From: Streptomyces paradoxus
Lineage (GTDB): Bacteria > Actinomycetota > Actinomycetes > Streptomycetales > Streptomycetaceae
Direction: 5' to 3'
Length of the DNA stretch: 64,000 nucleotides
Assembly (NCBI RefSeq): GCF_014202475.1
Contig: NZ_JACHGV010000010.1
Coordinates: 124,001-188,000 of the forward strand
Shown: piece by piece, positions 1-7,635 of the stretch
How the letters are laid out: each line of letters opens with the position of its first letter
Numbering within the stretch: the stretch's first letter is position 1
Position numbers and translations under genes: made by a program
Notes under the pieces: model-generated
The model's input: only the letters and a program-made list of their open reading frames with translations
Databases searched by the model: none
What the model was told of the DNA's origin: nothing

Positions 1-777
1 CGGCAGCCCGCCATCAGCGCCGACGGCCGCTACGTCGCCTTCGTCGCCCAGCGGTCCGGCCCCGGGGAGGGCGAGGACCGCTGGGGCCGCGTCTACCGCG
101 TCGACCGCACCGGCGGCGAAGCCGTCCGCATCAGTCAGGTGCCCGCCGCCGGCGACCGCAAGACCGCCGCGGCCAACCCGTCCATCAGCGCCGACGGCAA
201 GCGCGTCGGCTACCAGTTCCTCGTGCCGCATCCGGCCTCGGGCGACTGGAGCGACGCCTACGTCCGTGACGTCCCGAGCGGCGAGCTGATCCAGGCCGAC
301 CGGGCCCCGGACGGCCGGACCTCCGACGGGCAGACCGAGTTCCCGCAGGTCAGCGCGGACGGCCGGTACGCGGTCTTCAACTCGCTCGACTCGCGGCTCA
401 CCCCGGGCGACACCAACCGGGGGCACAACGCCTTCGTCAGGGACCTGAAGACGGGCGAGCTGCGCCGGATCGACGCCGCCGACCAGGCCGCCTTCACCGC
501 GTATCCGAGGCTCAGCGCCGACAACCGCCACCTGGCCTTCACCTCGGCCGACCCGGGCGACACGAACCGCACGACCCGTGCGTACGTCCGCGACCTGCGC
601 ACCGGAACCACGGTCCTCGCCAGCCCGGACGCCCGGGGCGGCGCCAACGACCAGAGCGTGTCCGCCCCGGTGATCGACCGCCACGGCCGCACCATCGCCT
701 TCGGCAGCGCCTCACCCGACCTCGTGCCCGGCGACACGTACGACACCTCGCACGTCTACGTCCGTCACATGAGGTGA
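1..777 (+). CDS. TolB/WD40-like beta-propeller protein, 3' part
   Basis: The reading frame is open from the first base of the window and ends with TGA at 775-777, so only the C-terminal ~258 residues are present. The protein is built of ~50-residue repeats, each with a core like ISADGRYVAF, VSADGRYAVF or LSADNRHLAF, followed by a PGDTN turn and a YVRDL(R/K)TG strand. This is the pattern of PD40/TolB-type beta-propeller blades, usually found in secreted or periplasm-facing proteins. The ligand is unknown. The start, and any signal peptide, lie outside the window. Fold call fairly sure, function unknown. Confidence 0.8.
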   Translation, partial: RQPAISADGRYVAFVAQRSGPGEGEDRWGRVYRVDRTGGEAVRISQVPAAGDRKTAAANPSISADGKRVGYQFLVPHPASGDWSDAYVRDVPSGELIQADRAPDGRTSDGQTEFPQVSADGRYAVFNSLDSRLTPGDTNRGHNAFVRDLKTGELRRIDAADQAAFTAYPRLSADNRHLAFTSADPGDTNRTTRAYVRDLRTGTTVLASPDARGGANDQSVSAPVIDRHGRTIAFGSASPDLVPGDTYDTSHVYVRHMR

Positions 778-1078
778 CCGACCGCATCCTGAGACAATCG
801 TGAGCGGAGCGCGGGGGTTGTGCCAGACTTCCCCCGTGCTCTCGTTCGCCATGATTATTGGCAGCAGGCGCGCCGGTCCGCAGTGACCACCACGTACGAC
901 CAGGTACGGGTGGACACCGTCGTCCTCGACCCGCGCGCAGACCTCTCGCACCCGCGAGAGGTTTTTCGCATTTCTGGCCCACCCACAGCCGGAGGCGAGA
1001 GCGCGAGGGAGTATGTGAGGGCGGTGGAGCCGGTCATTCCGGTACGACCGAGATCCCATTCTCAGGAGCCTTGAGACC
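778..1078 (+). promoter_or_regulatory. cimA leader region with possible attenuator
   Basis: This 301-base gap contains no convincing full-length gene. It holds, in order: a 6-bp hairpin (CGGGGG/CCCCCG, 812-836); a 12-codon ATG frame at 851-886 that opens with two consecutive ATT isoleucine codons (ATT is rare in such GC-rich DNA) and ends in TGA; and a strong intrinsic terminator at 942-966. The cimA ribosome binding site (AGGAG, 1064-1068) comes last. Because cimA serves isoleucine biosynthesis, attenuation by an Ile-rich leader peptide is possible, but I see no good Shine-Dalgarno sequence ahead of the short frame. Confidence 0.4.
942..966 (+). terminator. intrinsic terminator upstream of cimA
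   Basis: A perfect 8-bp stem (CCTCTCGC at 942-949, GCGAGAGG at 954-961) with an ACCC loop is followed at once by five T. This is a textbook rho-independent terminator, unusually clean for Streptomyces. It could end the upstream beta-propeller transcript (stop at 777) or act as an attenuator for cimA, which starts 113 bases further on. Confidence 0.75.
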
Positions 1079-2683
1079 ATGACCGCTACCAGCGACCTCG
1101 ACGATTCGTTCCACGTCTTCGACACCACCCTGCGCGACGGCGCCCAGCGTGAGGGCATCAACCTCACCGTCGCCGACAAGCTGGCCATCGCACGGCACCT
1201 GGACGACTTCGGCGTGGGCTTCATCGAGGGCGGCTGGCCGGGCGCGAACCCCCGGGACACCGAGTTCTTCGCCCGCGCCCAGCAGGAGATCGACTTCCGG
1301 CACGCCCAGCTCGTCGCGTTCGGCTCCACCCGCCGCGCCGGCACCACCGCCGACCAGGACCCGCAGGTCAGGGCGCTCCTGGAGTCCGGCGCCCCGGTGA
1401 TCACGCTGGTCGCCAAGTCGCACGACCGCCATGTCGAGCTCGCCCTGCGCACCACCCTGGACGAGAACCTGGCGATGGTCCGCGACACCGTGTCCTTCCT
1501 CAAGGAGCAGGGCCGCCGGGTCTTCATCGACTGCGAGCACTTCTTCGACGGCTACCGGGCCAACCCCGAGTACGCCAAGGCGGTCGTCCGTACGGCGTCG
1601 GAGGCCGGCGCGGACGTCGTCGTCCTGTGCGACACCAACGGCGGCATGCTCCCGGCGCAGATCCAGGCCGTCGTCTCCACGGTCCTCGCCGACACCGGCG
1701 CCCGTCTCGGCATCCACGCCCAGGACGACACGGGCTGCGCGGTCGCCAACACCCTGGCCGCCGTCGACGCCGGCGCGACGCACGTGCAGTGCACGGCCAA
1801 CGGCTACGGCGAGCGCGTCGGCAACGCCAACCTCTTCCCCGTCGTGGCGGCCCTGGAGCTCAAGTACGGCAAGCGGGTCCTGCCCGAGGGGCACCTGCGG
1901 GAGATGACGCGCATCTCGCACGCCATCGCCGAGGTCGTCAACCTCACCCCCTCCACGCACCAGCCCTACGTCGGCCTCTCCGCCTTCGCCCACAAGGCCG
2001 GATTGCACGCCTCGGCGATCAAGGTCGACCCGGACCTGTACCAGCACATCGACCCCGAGCAGGTCGGCAACACCATGCGCATGCTGGTCTCCGACATGGC
2101 CGGGCGCGCGTCCATCGAGCTCAAGGGCAAGGAACTCGGCATCGACCTCGGCGGCGACCGCGAACTGGTCGGCCGGGTGGTCGAGCGCGTGAAGGAACGC
2201 GAGCTCAAGGGCTACACGTACGAGGCGGCCGACGCCAGCTTCGAACTCCTGCTGCGCGCCGAGGTCCAGGGCGGGCCGCTGCGCTACTTCGAGGTCGAGT
2301 CCTGGCGCGCCATCGTCGAGGACCGGCCCGACGGCTCCCACGCCAACGAGGCCACGGTCAAGCTGTGGGCCAAGGGCGAGCGCATCGTCGCCACCGCCGA
2401 GGGCAACGGCCCCGTCCACGCCCTGGACCGGTCCCTGCGCGTGGGCCTGGAGAAGATCTACCCCCAGCTCGCCCAGCTGGAGCTCGTGGACTACAAGGTC
2501 CGCATCCTGGAGGGCAAGCACGGCACCAACTCCACGACCCGCGTGCTGATCTCCACGTCCGACGGCACGGGGGAGTGGTCGACGGTCGGCGTCGCCGACA
2601 ACGTCATCGCCGCCAGCTGGCAGGCCCTGGAGGACGCGTACACCTACGGGCTGCTGCGCGCGGGAGTCGCACCGGCCGAGTAG
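1079..2683 (+). CDS. cimA: citramalate synthase (LeuA family)
   Basis: 534 residues. Condenses acetyl-CoA and pyruvate to (R)-citramalate, the entry to the threonine-independent isoleucine route (leuCD further along the window can process citramalate). N-terminal HMGL-type TIM barrel: catalytic/metal motif DTTLRDG at residues 15-21, a second metal-site strand GIHAQDDTGCAV near residue 211 and GYGERVGNAN near residue 240. The C-terminal ~160 residues form the regulatory LeuA-dimer domain. ATG preceded by AGGAG 10 bases upstream. Length and the HAQDD variant fit the citramalate synthase type (often annotated leuA2 or homocitrate synthase) better than isopropylmalate synthase. Substrate is inferred from family. 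Confidence 0.92.
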   Translation: MTATSDLDDSFHVFDTTLRDGAQREGINLTVADKLAIARHLDDFGVGFIEGGWPGANPRDTEFFARAQQEIDFRHAQLVAFGSTRRAGTTADQDPQVRALLESGAPVITLVAKSHDRHVELALRTTLDENLAMVRDTVSFLKEQGRRVFIDCEHFFDGYRANPEYAKAVVRTASEAGADVVVLCDTNGGMLPAQIQAVVSTVLADTGARLGIHAQDDTGCAVANTLAAVDAGATHVQCTANGYGERVGNANLFPVVAALELKYGKRVLPEGHLREMTRISHAIAEVVNLTPSTHQPYVGLSAFAHKAGLHASAIKVDPDLYQHIDPEQVGNTMRMLVSDMAGRASIELKGKELGIDLGGDRELVGRVVERVKERELKGYTYEAADASFELLLRAEVQGGPLRYFEVESWRAIVEDRPDGSHANEATVKLWAKGERIVATAEGNGPVHALDRSLRVGLEKIYPQLAQLELVDYKVRILEGKHGTNSTTRVLISTSDGTGEWSTVGVADNVIAASWQALEDAYTYGLLRAGVAPAE

Positions 2684-2714
2684 CCGCGGCCCGGCCGGGT
2701 GCCCGGGGCGGGTG

Positions 2715-3401
2715 TCACATCGCCGTGTCCCGGGACCGCGGGACCGGGACCTCGCCGCCCCGCTCGCGGCCGGGGGCCCGGTCCAGGCGGAAGAGGCCCG
2801 CCGTGTGGGAGCGCTGACCGGTGGCGGTGGCCGTGGAGCGGGTCAGCTCCTCGACGCCGTCGGCCAGATAGCCGATCCACGCCGCGCCCTCGTCCTCGAT
2901 GATGCGCTGCGCGTCGGCCCGCAGCCGCTCGATCACCCCGAGCAGGGCGGCCTGCTCCTTGTCGCTGGGGGAGTCGGTGGTCCTCAGGAACGCCTGCGCC
3001 CAGTCGGACTGCGCCTTCTTGAGGATCTGCTGCAACGCCATCTCCGCACGGATGTAGCGGGTCCACGATGCCGAGAACCCGAAGATCCGGTCGAAGAGCA
3101 CGCAGCCCGCCCCGCCGGCCAGGAACACGAAGCCCCACTCGGGCTGCACGGCCGTGGGCGCGGCCGCGTGCACCAGCGGCGTGATCGTGCCGACTATGCC
3201 CAGCAGTGTGGCGAGCGCCCGCAGCGAGCGCGACCACAGTGACGGTCCCCGGCGCCGCGCCAGATACCAGCCGATCGCCGAGGTCACCTCCGCCTCGGCA
3301 TGCCGGAACAGCTCCCACAGCAGGTCGGCCCGCGTACGCGAGCGGTCCAGCTCGGTCAGTTCGGACACCGTCATGTCCGCGGCCCTGCGTCTTCCGAACA
3401 T
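2715..3401 (-). CDS. SLATT-like two-transmembrane protein
   Basis: 228 residues, convergent with cimA. A hydrophilic helical N-terminus (residues 1-55) is followed by two closely spaced hydrophobic segments at about residues 62-80 and 90-108, then a long amphipathic helical region and a charged, probably disordered tail. This layout, with the short conserved helix ending in RYIRAEMALQQILKKAQSDW-like sequence after TM2, matches SLATT-type 2TM proteins. Members of that superfamily are predicted pore-forming effectors in nucleotide-second-messenger conflict systems. No SMODS nucleotidyltransferase or SLOG gene lies beside it here, so it is an orphan and its role is unknown. Family assignment is from memory of the pattern. 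Confidence 0.7.
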   Translation of the reverse strand: MFGRRRAADMTVSELTELDRSRTRADLLWELFRHAEAEVTSAIGWYLARRRGPSLWSRSLRALATLLGIVGTITPLVHAAAPTAVQPEWGFVFLAGGAGCVLFDRIFGFSASWTRYIRAEMALQQILKKAQSDWAQAFLRTTDSPSDKEQAALLGVIERLRADAQRIIEDEGAAWIGYLADGVEELTRSTATATGQRSHTAGLFRLDRAPGRERGGEVPVPRSRDTAM

Positions 3402-3515
3402 GCCCCTGTTACCGCCCTTCCTGGATGGCCAGAGGCATCCTAGGCCCAGCCCCGGCCATAAATCCCTGCCTCACCGGATAACCCTTTATGGGTGGTTTCG
3501 GGTAGCTTCGAACAT

Positions 3516-4871
3516 ATGAAGGCCGCACTGGTGCGTACCGTCGTACGTCTGCTGATCGTGCCGGTCGCCGCCGTACTGGCGGTGCTGCTGGCCGGTGCGC
3601 CGGGCGCGCACGCGGCCACCGACCTCACGGAGGTCGCCCAGGAACTGCGCGAGAACCCCGTCTACGTCGATCCGGCCGCCTCCGGGCAGCTGGCGGCATC
3701 GGACGCCGAGGCGCTCGCCGACAAGATCAAGGACGCGGACAAGCCCGTCTTCGTGGCGGTCCTCCCGGCCGGTTATCCCACGCAGGACCTCTTCCGGAAC
3801 CTGCGCACGGAGACCGGCATCACCGGCCTCTACGGCATCCACCTCGGTGACCGGTTCGACGCCCGTGCCGACAGCTCGGTGATGAGCCGGCAGGCGGTGT
3901 CCAACCTGGTCACGGCGGTGCAGGGCGCCGGCGACACCAAGGCCCAGCTGAACGACTTCGTCGACGACGCCCTGCGCAACGTGGGCGGTTCGGCGCCGAG
4001 CAGCTGGAGCGACGGCTCGGGCACCGACGTGCCGGTCGGCGGCCTGATCACGATCGGCGGGCTGGTCGCGGCCGGCGGCGCGGGCGCGTACACCCTGGTC
4101 CGCCGCAACCGCCGCCGCCACGAGGAGGAGCAGCGGGCCGCGCTGGAGAAGCTGCGGGTGGTCGTCGACGAGGACATCACCGCGTTCGGCGAGGAACTCG
4201 ACCGCCTCGACTTCCACCCCGGGGAGCCCGGCGCCGACGACGCGATGCGCACGGACTACGAGCGTGCCCTGGACTCCTACGAGCGGGCCAAGTCCTTGAT
4301 GGCGGCCGCGGCGAAACCGGAGGACGTCCGTGCCGTCACCGAGGCCGTGGAGGACGGCCGGTTCTCCCTGGCCCGGCTCGCGGCCCGCCGCGAGGGCGGC
4401 GCGCTGCCGGAGCGCCGGCCGCCCTGCTTCTTCGACCCGCGCCATGGCCCCGCCGTCGCTGACGCCTCCTGGACGCCCTCGGGCGGCGCAGCCCGCGAGG
4501 TCCCGGTCTGCGCGGCCGACGAGCGGCGTCTCGCCGAGGGCCGCGACCCCGCGATCCGCGAGGTCGACACGGACCTCGGCCGCCGTCCCTACTGGGAGGC
4601 CGGACCGGCGTACGGCCCCTGGGCCGGCGGCTACTTCGGCGGCGGCCTGCTGCCCGGCCTCCTCGTCGGCACCATGCTCGGCAGCATGATGGCCGCCCCC
4701 GCCTACGCGGCCGACTACGGATCCGGCTACGGCGACTTCGGCGGCTACGAGGGCGGCGACGTGTCCGGCGCGGACTTCGACACCGGCGATTACGGTGGCG
4801 ATTTCGGAGGCGGGGACTTCGGAGGCGGCGGAGGCTTCGGCGGGGGAGGGGACTTCGGGGGCGGGTTCTGA
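3516..4871 (+). CDS. secreted membrane-anchored protein with Gly-rich tail
   Basis: 451 residues from ATG 3516, chosen because it directly begins a classic signal peptide (MKAALVRTVV..., hydrophobic core, cleavage after GAHA). The other upstream in-frame ATG at 3492 adds eight residues that spoil the n-region. After an extracellular domain of ~140 residues comes a TM segment near residues 172-193 followed by RRNRRR, so the following ~180 residues are cytoplasmic. They include a CFFDPRHGP...VPVC segment with two cysteines and a second hydrophobic stretch near 372-395. The last 40 residues are almost pure Gly/Phe/Asp (GDFGGGGGFGGG). It resembles TPM/YgcG-like proteins in architecture; no enzymatic role is evident. 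Confidence 0.8.
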   Translation: MKAALVRTVVRLLIVPVAAVLAVLLAGAPGAHAATDLTEVAQELRENPVYVDPAASGQLAASDAEALADKIKDADKPVFVAVLPAGYPTQDLFRNLRTETGITGLYGIHLGDRFDARADSSVMSRQAVSNLVTAVQGAGDTKAQLNDFVDDALRNVGGSAPSSWSDGSGTDVPVGGLITIGGLVAAGGAGAYTLVRRNRRRHEEEQRAALEKLRVVVDEDITAFGEELDRLDFHPGEPGADDAMRTDYERALDSYERAKSLMAAAAKPEDVRAVTEAVEDGRFSLARLAARREGGALPERRPPCFFDPRHGPAVADASWTPSGGAAREVPVCAADERRLAEGRDPAIREVDTDLGRRPYWEAGPAYGPWAGGYFGGGLLPGLLVGTMLGSMMAAPAYAADYGSGYGDFGGYEGGDVSGADFDTGDYGGDFGGGDFGGGGGFGGGGDFGGGF

Positions 4872-4879
4872 GCCGAGGC

Positions 4880-5214
4880 GTGGGTGCCGGGGGCGGGCAC
4901 GCGAGCTCAGTGCCGTGTAGCTCCTGGCCCGTGGCTCGCTGCTGCCGTGCCGCCACCCCGGCGACCGCGAACGCCAGGGCCACCAGAGCCGCGCTGACCC
5001 ACAGCGGCCCCCGGTACCCGAACCCCACGCCGATCACCGCACCCCCGGCCCAGGGCCCCACCGCCGCACCCACGTTGAACGCGGCCGTCGCGAAGCCCCC
5101 GGTCACGCTGGGCGCGGGCTGGTGCGCCCCGGCCCTCGGGGCCGGGCACCCGGTCCCGGCACCAGCAGGGTGACGAGCAGCCGGGGGCTGCGCAGCGACC
5201 GCAGTTCACCGCGA
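4880..5214 (-). pseudogene. MFS transporter remnant
   Basis: Reading the minus strand from about 5214, ELRSLRSPRLLVTLLV resembles the central loop and start of TM7 of a drug-type major facilitator transporter. After a shift of frame and loss of about 150 codons, the sequence VTGGFATAAFNVGAAVGPWA then AGGAVIG...GPLWVSAALVALAFAVAGVAAR follows, which is the TM11-TM12 region of the same family. No start codon or complete frame remains, and the frame runs on past the expected stop into the antisense of the Gly-rich protein gene. This is a decayed gene, and it accounts for the whole gap between 4872 and 5224. Confidence 0.7.
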
Positions 5215-5224
5215 GCGGGCGGCC

Positions 5225-6250
5225 TCAGCGGCCCGGCATCGGCGTCACGGACAGCCACCGGAGAGCCGGTGGCCGCACTCTGGACGCCTCGGGGCCGGAC
5301 ATGGGCGGCAGGTCAGGCGGACCCGGGCGACCGGGTCCACCGGTTTCCCCCGGCTCCGCCCGGGCGGCGGTCAGGGTCGTGTCCCTCCGGCCGCCGCCAC
5401 GATGGACGATGATGACCGCGGCGAGACAGACGGTCAGCCCGAGGGCGGTCTGAGCGCCGAACGGCTCACCGAACATCAGCGCGCCCCAGACCGCGGTGAC
5501 CGGGGCCATCAGGAACATCAGCGTGTTGACCTTGGTGACGCCGGCGCGCTTCAGGATCAGCCAGTACAGCCCGTACCCGCCGAACGTGGACAGCCCCACG
5601 AGCCAGGCGACCGCCACCCAGAAGTCCCACCGGCCGGGCGGCGCGGCGGCGCCGGTGCCCAGGGCCAGTACGGAGAAGAGGACCGCGCTGGTCGCGCAGT
5701 GCACGGTCAGCGACACCGACGGGGTGACCCGCGAGCGGGAACGGCTCTCCAGGAACGTCGCCGCGACCAGGGACAGCATGCCGAGCAGCGGCACGGCGTA
5801 CGCCCACCAGGCCACGTCGCCGCCGGCCGCCGCGTCGGCCAGCGTGACCACGGCGACGCCGCTCAGCCCCAGGCCCAGACCGATCCACTGCCGGCCCGAG
5901 ACGTACTGCCCCAGCAGCGGGCCGGCGAGGGCGCCGGCCACGAGGGGCTGGACGCCGTCGATCAGGGCCGTCGTACCGCTGGAGACGCCGAGCTGGATGG
6001 CGTAGTAGACGCTGAGCAGGTAGCCGCTCTGCGAGAGCACGCCGATCATGGCCTGCCGGGTCAGATCGCGGGTCGTCAGGCCCCGCCAGGCCGATCGCGT
6101 GAGGACGGCGACGACCACCAGGACGACGGCCAGCGGCAGGAACCGCCACATCAGGATCGTCGGCGCGGACGCGCTGCCGGCGCCGAGCTTCGCTCCGATG
6201 AAACCGGAACTCCAGCACAGGACGAAGGCGAGGGAGAGCAGGATGTTCAC
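5225..6250 (-). CDS. DMT superfamily exporter (EamA)
   Basis: 341 residues with about ten hydrophobic segments in two EamA repeats (first begins LLSLAFVLCWSSGFIGAKLG). The second repeat ends with FGGYGLYWLILKRAG and the conserved FLMAPVTAVWGALMFGEPF. The last ~50 residues are hydrophilic and Pro/Arg-rich, longer than usual. Such proteins export small metabolites or drugs; the substrate is not predictable. It is divergent from the TetR regulator at 6323, with two operator-like palindromes in the shared 72-base gap, so it is very probably the regulator's target. Confidence 0.88.
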   Translation of the reverse strand: MNILLSLAFVLCWSSGFIGAKLGAGSASAPTILMWRFLPLAVVLVVVAVLTRSAWRGLTTRDLTRQAMIGVLSQSGYLLSVYYAIQLGVSSGTTALIDGVQPLVAGALAGPLLGQYVSGRQWIGLGLGLSGVAVVTLADAAAGGDVAWWAYAVPLLGMLSLVAATFLESRSRSRVTPSVSLTVHCATSAVLFSVLALGTGAAAPPGRWDFWVAVAWLVGLSTFGGYGLYWLILKRAGVTKVNTLMFLMAPVTAVWGALMFGEPFGAQTALGLTVCLAAVIIVHRGGGRRDTTLTAARAEPGETGGPGRPGPPDLPPMSGPEASRVRPPALRWLSVTPMPGR

Positions 6251-6263
6251 GACATCACAACCA

Positions 6264-6281
6264 GTAGACAGATCGGTTTAC
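6264..6281. promoter_or_regulatory. TetR operator candidate, copy 1
   Basis: Imperfect palindrome GTAGAC-AGATCG-GTTTAC. It shares the ten-base core ACAGATCGGT with copy 2; centres are 32 bases apart, about three helical turns. It lies 14 bases upstream of the exporter start codon (minus strand). Confidence 0.6.
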
Positions 6282-6294
6282 CCGTTCCCCCGTC

Positions 6295-6314
6295 ACTATA
6301 CAGATCGGTATAGT
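6295..6314. promoter_or_regulatory. TetR operator candidate, copy 2
   Basis: Twenty-base palindrome with perfect arms ACTATAC/GTATAGT around AGATCG. It sits eight bases before the ATG of the TetR gene, so binding would block the regulator's own transcription (autorepression) as well as cooperate with copy 1 on the exporter. Confidence 0.7.
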
Positions 6315-6322
6315 CGAGTGTC

Positions 6323-6907
6323 ATGGGGACCACCGCGCAGAACCCGCGCCGGATCACGATGACGCCCGCCGCCCGCCGTGCCCTGACGGCCGCCGGCCGG
6401 CTGTTCTACGAGCGCGGCATCCACGCCGTCGGCGTCGACCTCATCTCCGCCGAGGCCGGCGTCACGAAGAAGACGCTCTACGACCGGTTCGGCTCCAAGG
6501 AGCAGATCGTCGTGGAGTACCTGGCGGACCGCGACGAGCGCTGGCGGGCCTTCCTCGGCGAGCGCCTCGACGCGGTGGGCCCGGACCCCCGCGAACGCGT
6601 CCTGGCCGTGTTCGACGCCTCGCGCGCCTGGGCGGCGGAGTTCAGCCCCAGGGGGTGCAGCATGGTCAACGCCCACGCGGAGATCAGCGACCCCGCCCAT
6701 CCGGCCCACCCGATCATCACCGGGCAGAAGCGGTGGATGCTCGCCCTGTTCACCCGCTTCGCCGAGGAGATCGCGCCCACGACGGCGGACTCGACGGCCC
6801 GGACGCTGATGCTCCTGCACGAGGGCGCCCTGGTCGCCCATGGCCTGGGCGTCTTCCCGGACGCCATCCCCCAGGCCCGCGAACAGGCGCGCCTGCTGCT
6901 CGCATAG
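6323..6907 (+). CDS. TetR family repressor
   Basis: 194 residues. The N-terminal helix-turn-helix (about residues 14-58) has the typical layout: AGRLFYERGIHAVGVDLI, then AGVTKKTLYDRFGSKEQIV, where TKKTLYDRFGSKE is the recognition helix and the turn into helix 4. The remaining ~135 residues form the ligand-binding, dimerising helical domain with no recognisable ligand signature. It is divergent from the DMT exporter and separated by the two palindromes, which supports local repression of that exporter. Confidence 0.92.
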   Translation: MGTTAQNPRRITMTPAARRALTAAGRLFYERGIHAVGVDLISAEAGVTKKTLYDRFGSKEQIVVEYLADRDERWRAFLGERLDAVGPDPRERVLAVFDASRAWAAEFSPRGCSMVNAHAEISDPAHPAHPIITGQKRWMLALFTRFAEEIAPTTADSTARTLMLLHEGALVAHGLGVFPDAIPQAREQARLLLA

Positions 6908-6946
6908 CGGACGGCAGCTGTCCTACTTCCTCCCTACGGTGATGCC

Positions 6947-7525
6947 ATGACCACTTCCGACGGCTCCCGCCCGCTCTCCTTCGAGACCGTGGCCGACCTG
7001 GACGCCTGGCTGGCGGCACACCCGGCCCCGCACCCCGGCCTCTGGGTCAGGGTCGCGAAGAAGGGCTCGGGCGTCCCCTCCGTCAGCGCCGCCGACGTCA
7101 ACGACCTGGCGTTGTGCCACGGGTGGATCACCGGGCAGCGCAAGGGACTTGACGAGTCGCACTACCTCCAGCGGATCACCCCGCGGCGCCCCGGCAGTCT
7201 CTGGTCCATGGTCAACGTCCGGCGCGTCGAGGAACTGACCGCCGCCGGGCGGATGCGGCCCCGCGGGCTCGCGGAGGTGGCGTCCGCACGGGCGGACGGC
7301 CGGTGGGACGCGGCGTACGCGTCCCAGAAGGAGGCCGAGGTCCCGGCCGACCTGGCGGCGGCCCTGGCCCGCAGCCCCCGCGCCGCCGCGGCCTTCGGGG
7401 CCCTGGGCCGTACGGACCGCTATCTGGCGATGCTCGGCGTACTCCGAGCCAGGACGGCGAGAAGCCGCGCCGCGCAGGTGACGGCGACGGTGAAGAACCT
7501 GGAGGCCCGGGCCTCTGCCCCCTGA
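6947..7525 (+). CDS. YdeI/OmpD-associated family protein
   Basis: 192 residues. It carries the family's markers: an N-terminal FETVADLDAWLAAHPAPHPG-like strand-helix, GLWVRVAKKGSG, then the conserved helix DLALCHGWITGQRKGLD and ITPRRPGSLWSMVN. The C-terminal part has AAFGALGRTDRYLAMLGV. Proteins of this family are implicated by genetics in bacteriocin/antimicrobial peptide protection in enterics, but the biochemical role is unknown. It lies 39 bases after the TetR gene and might share its transcript; no direct link is evident. Confidence 0.85.
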   Translation: MTTSDGSRPLSFETVADLDAWLAAHPAPHPGLWVRVAKKGSGVPSVSAADVNDLALCHGWITGQRKGLDESHYLQRITPRRPGSLWSMVNVRRVEELTAAGRMRPRGLAEVASARADGRWDAAYASQKEAEVPADLAAALARSPRAAAAFGALGRTDRYLAMLGVLRARTARSRAAQVTATVKNLEARASAP

Positions 7526-7593
7526 GCCTCACGGCGTGGAACGACCGGCGTGGCGACCGGCACCTGTCCAGCACGACGAAGGCCGCACCGGAC

Positions 7594-7622
7594 GGGCCCG
7601 GCACCGAAGCGGCGCCGGGCCC
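7594..7622. terminator. bidirectional hairpin between convergent genes
   Basis: GGGCCCGGC at 7594-7602 pairs with GCCGGGCCC at 7614-7622. It lies between the converging YdeI-like gene and the protease gene and has no T tract, as is common in Streptomyces. Confidence 0.5.
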
Positions 7623-7635
7623 TGGAAGCCGCCGG

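Noticed and set aside
820..1074. 84-codon frame in the cimA leader
   Set aside because: Its codon positions lack the usual third-base G/C bias, it has no RBS and it runs through the strong terminator at 942-966.
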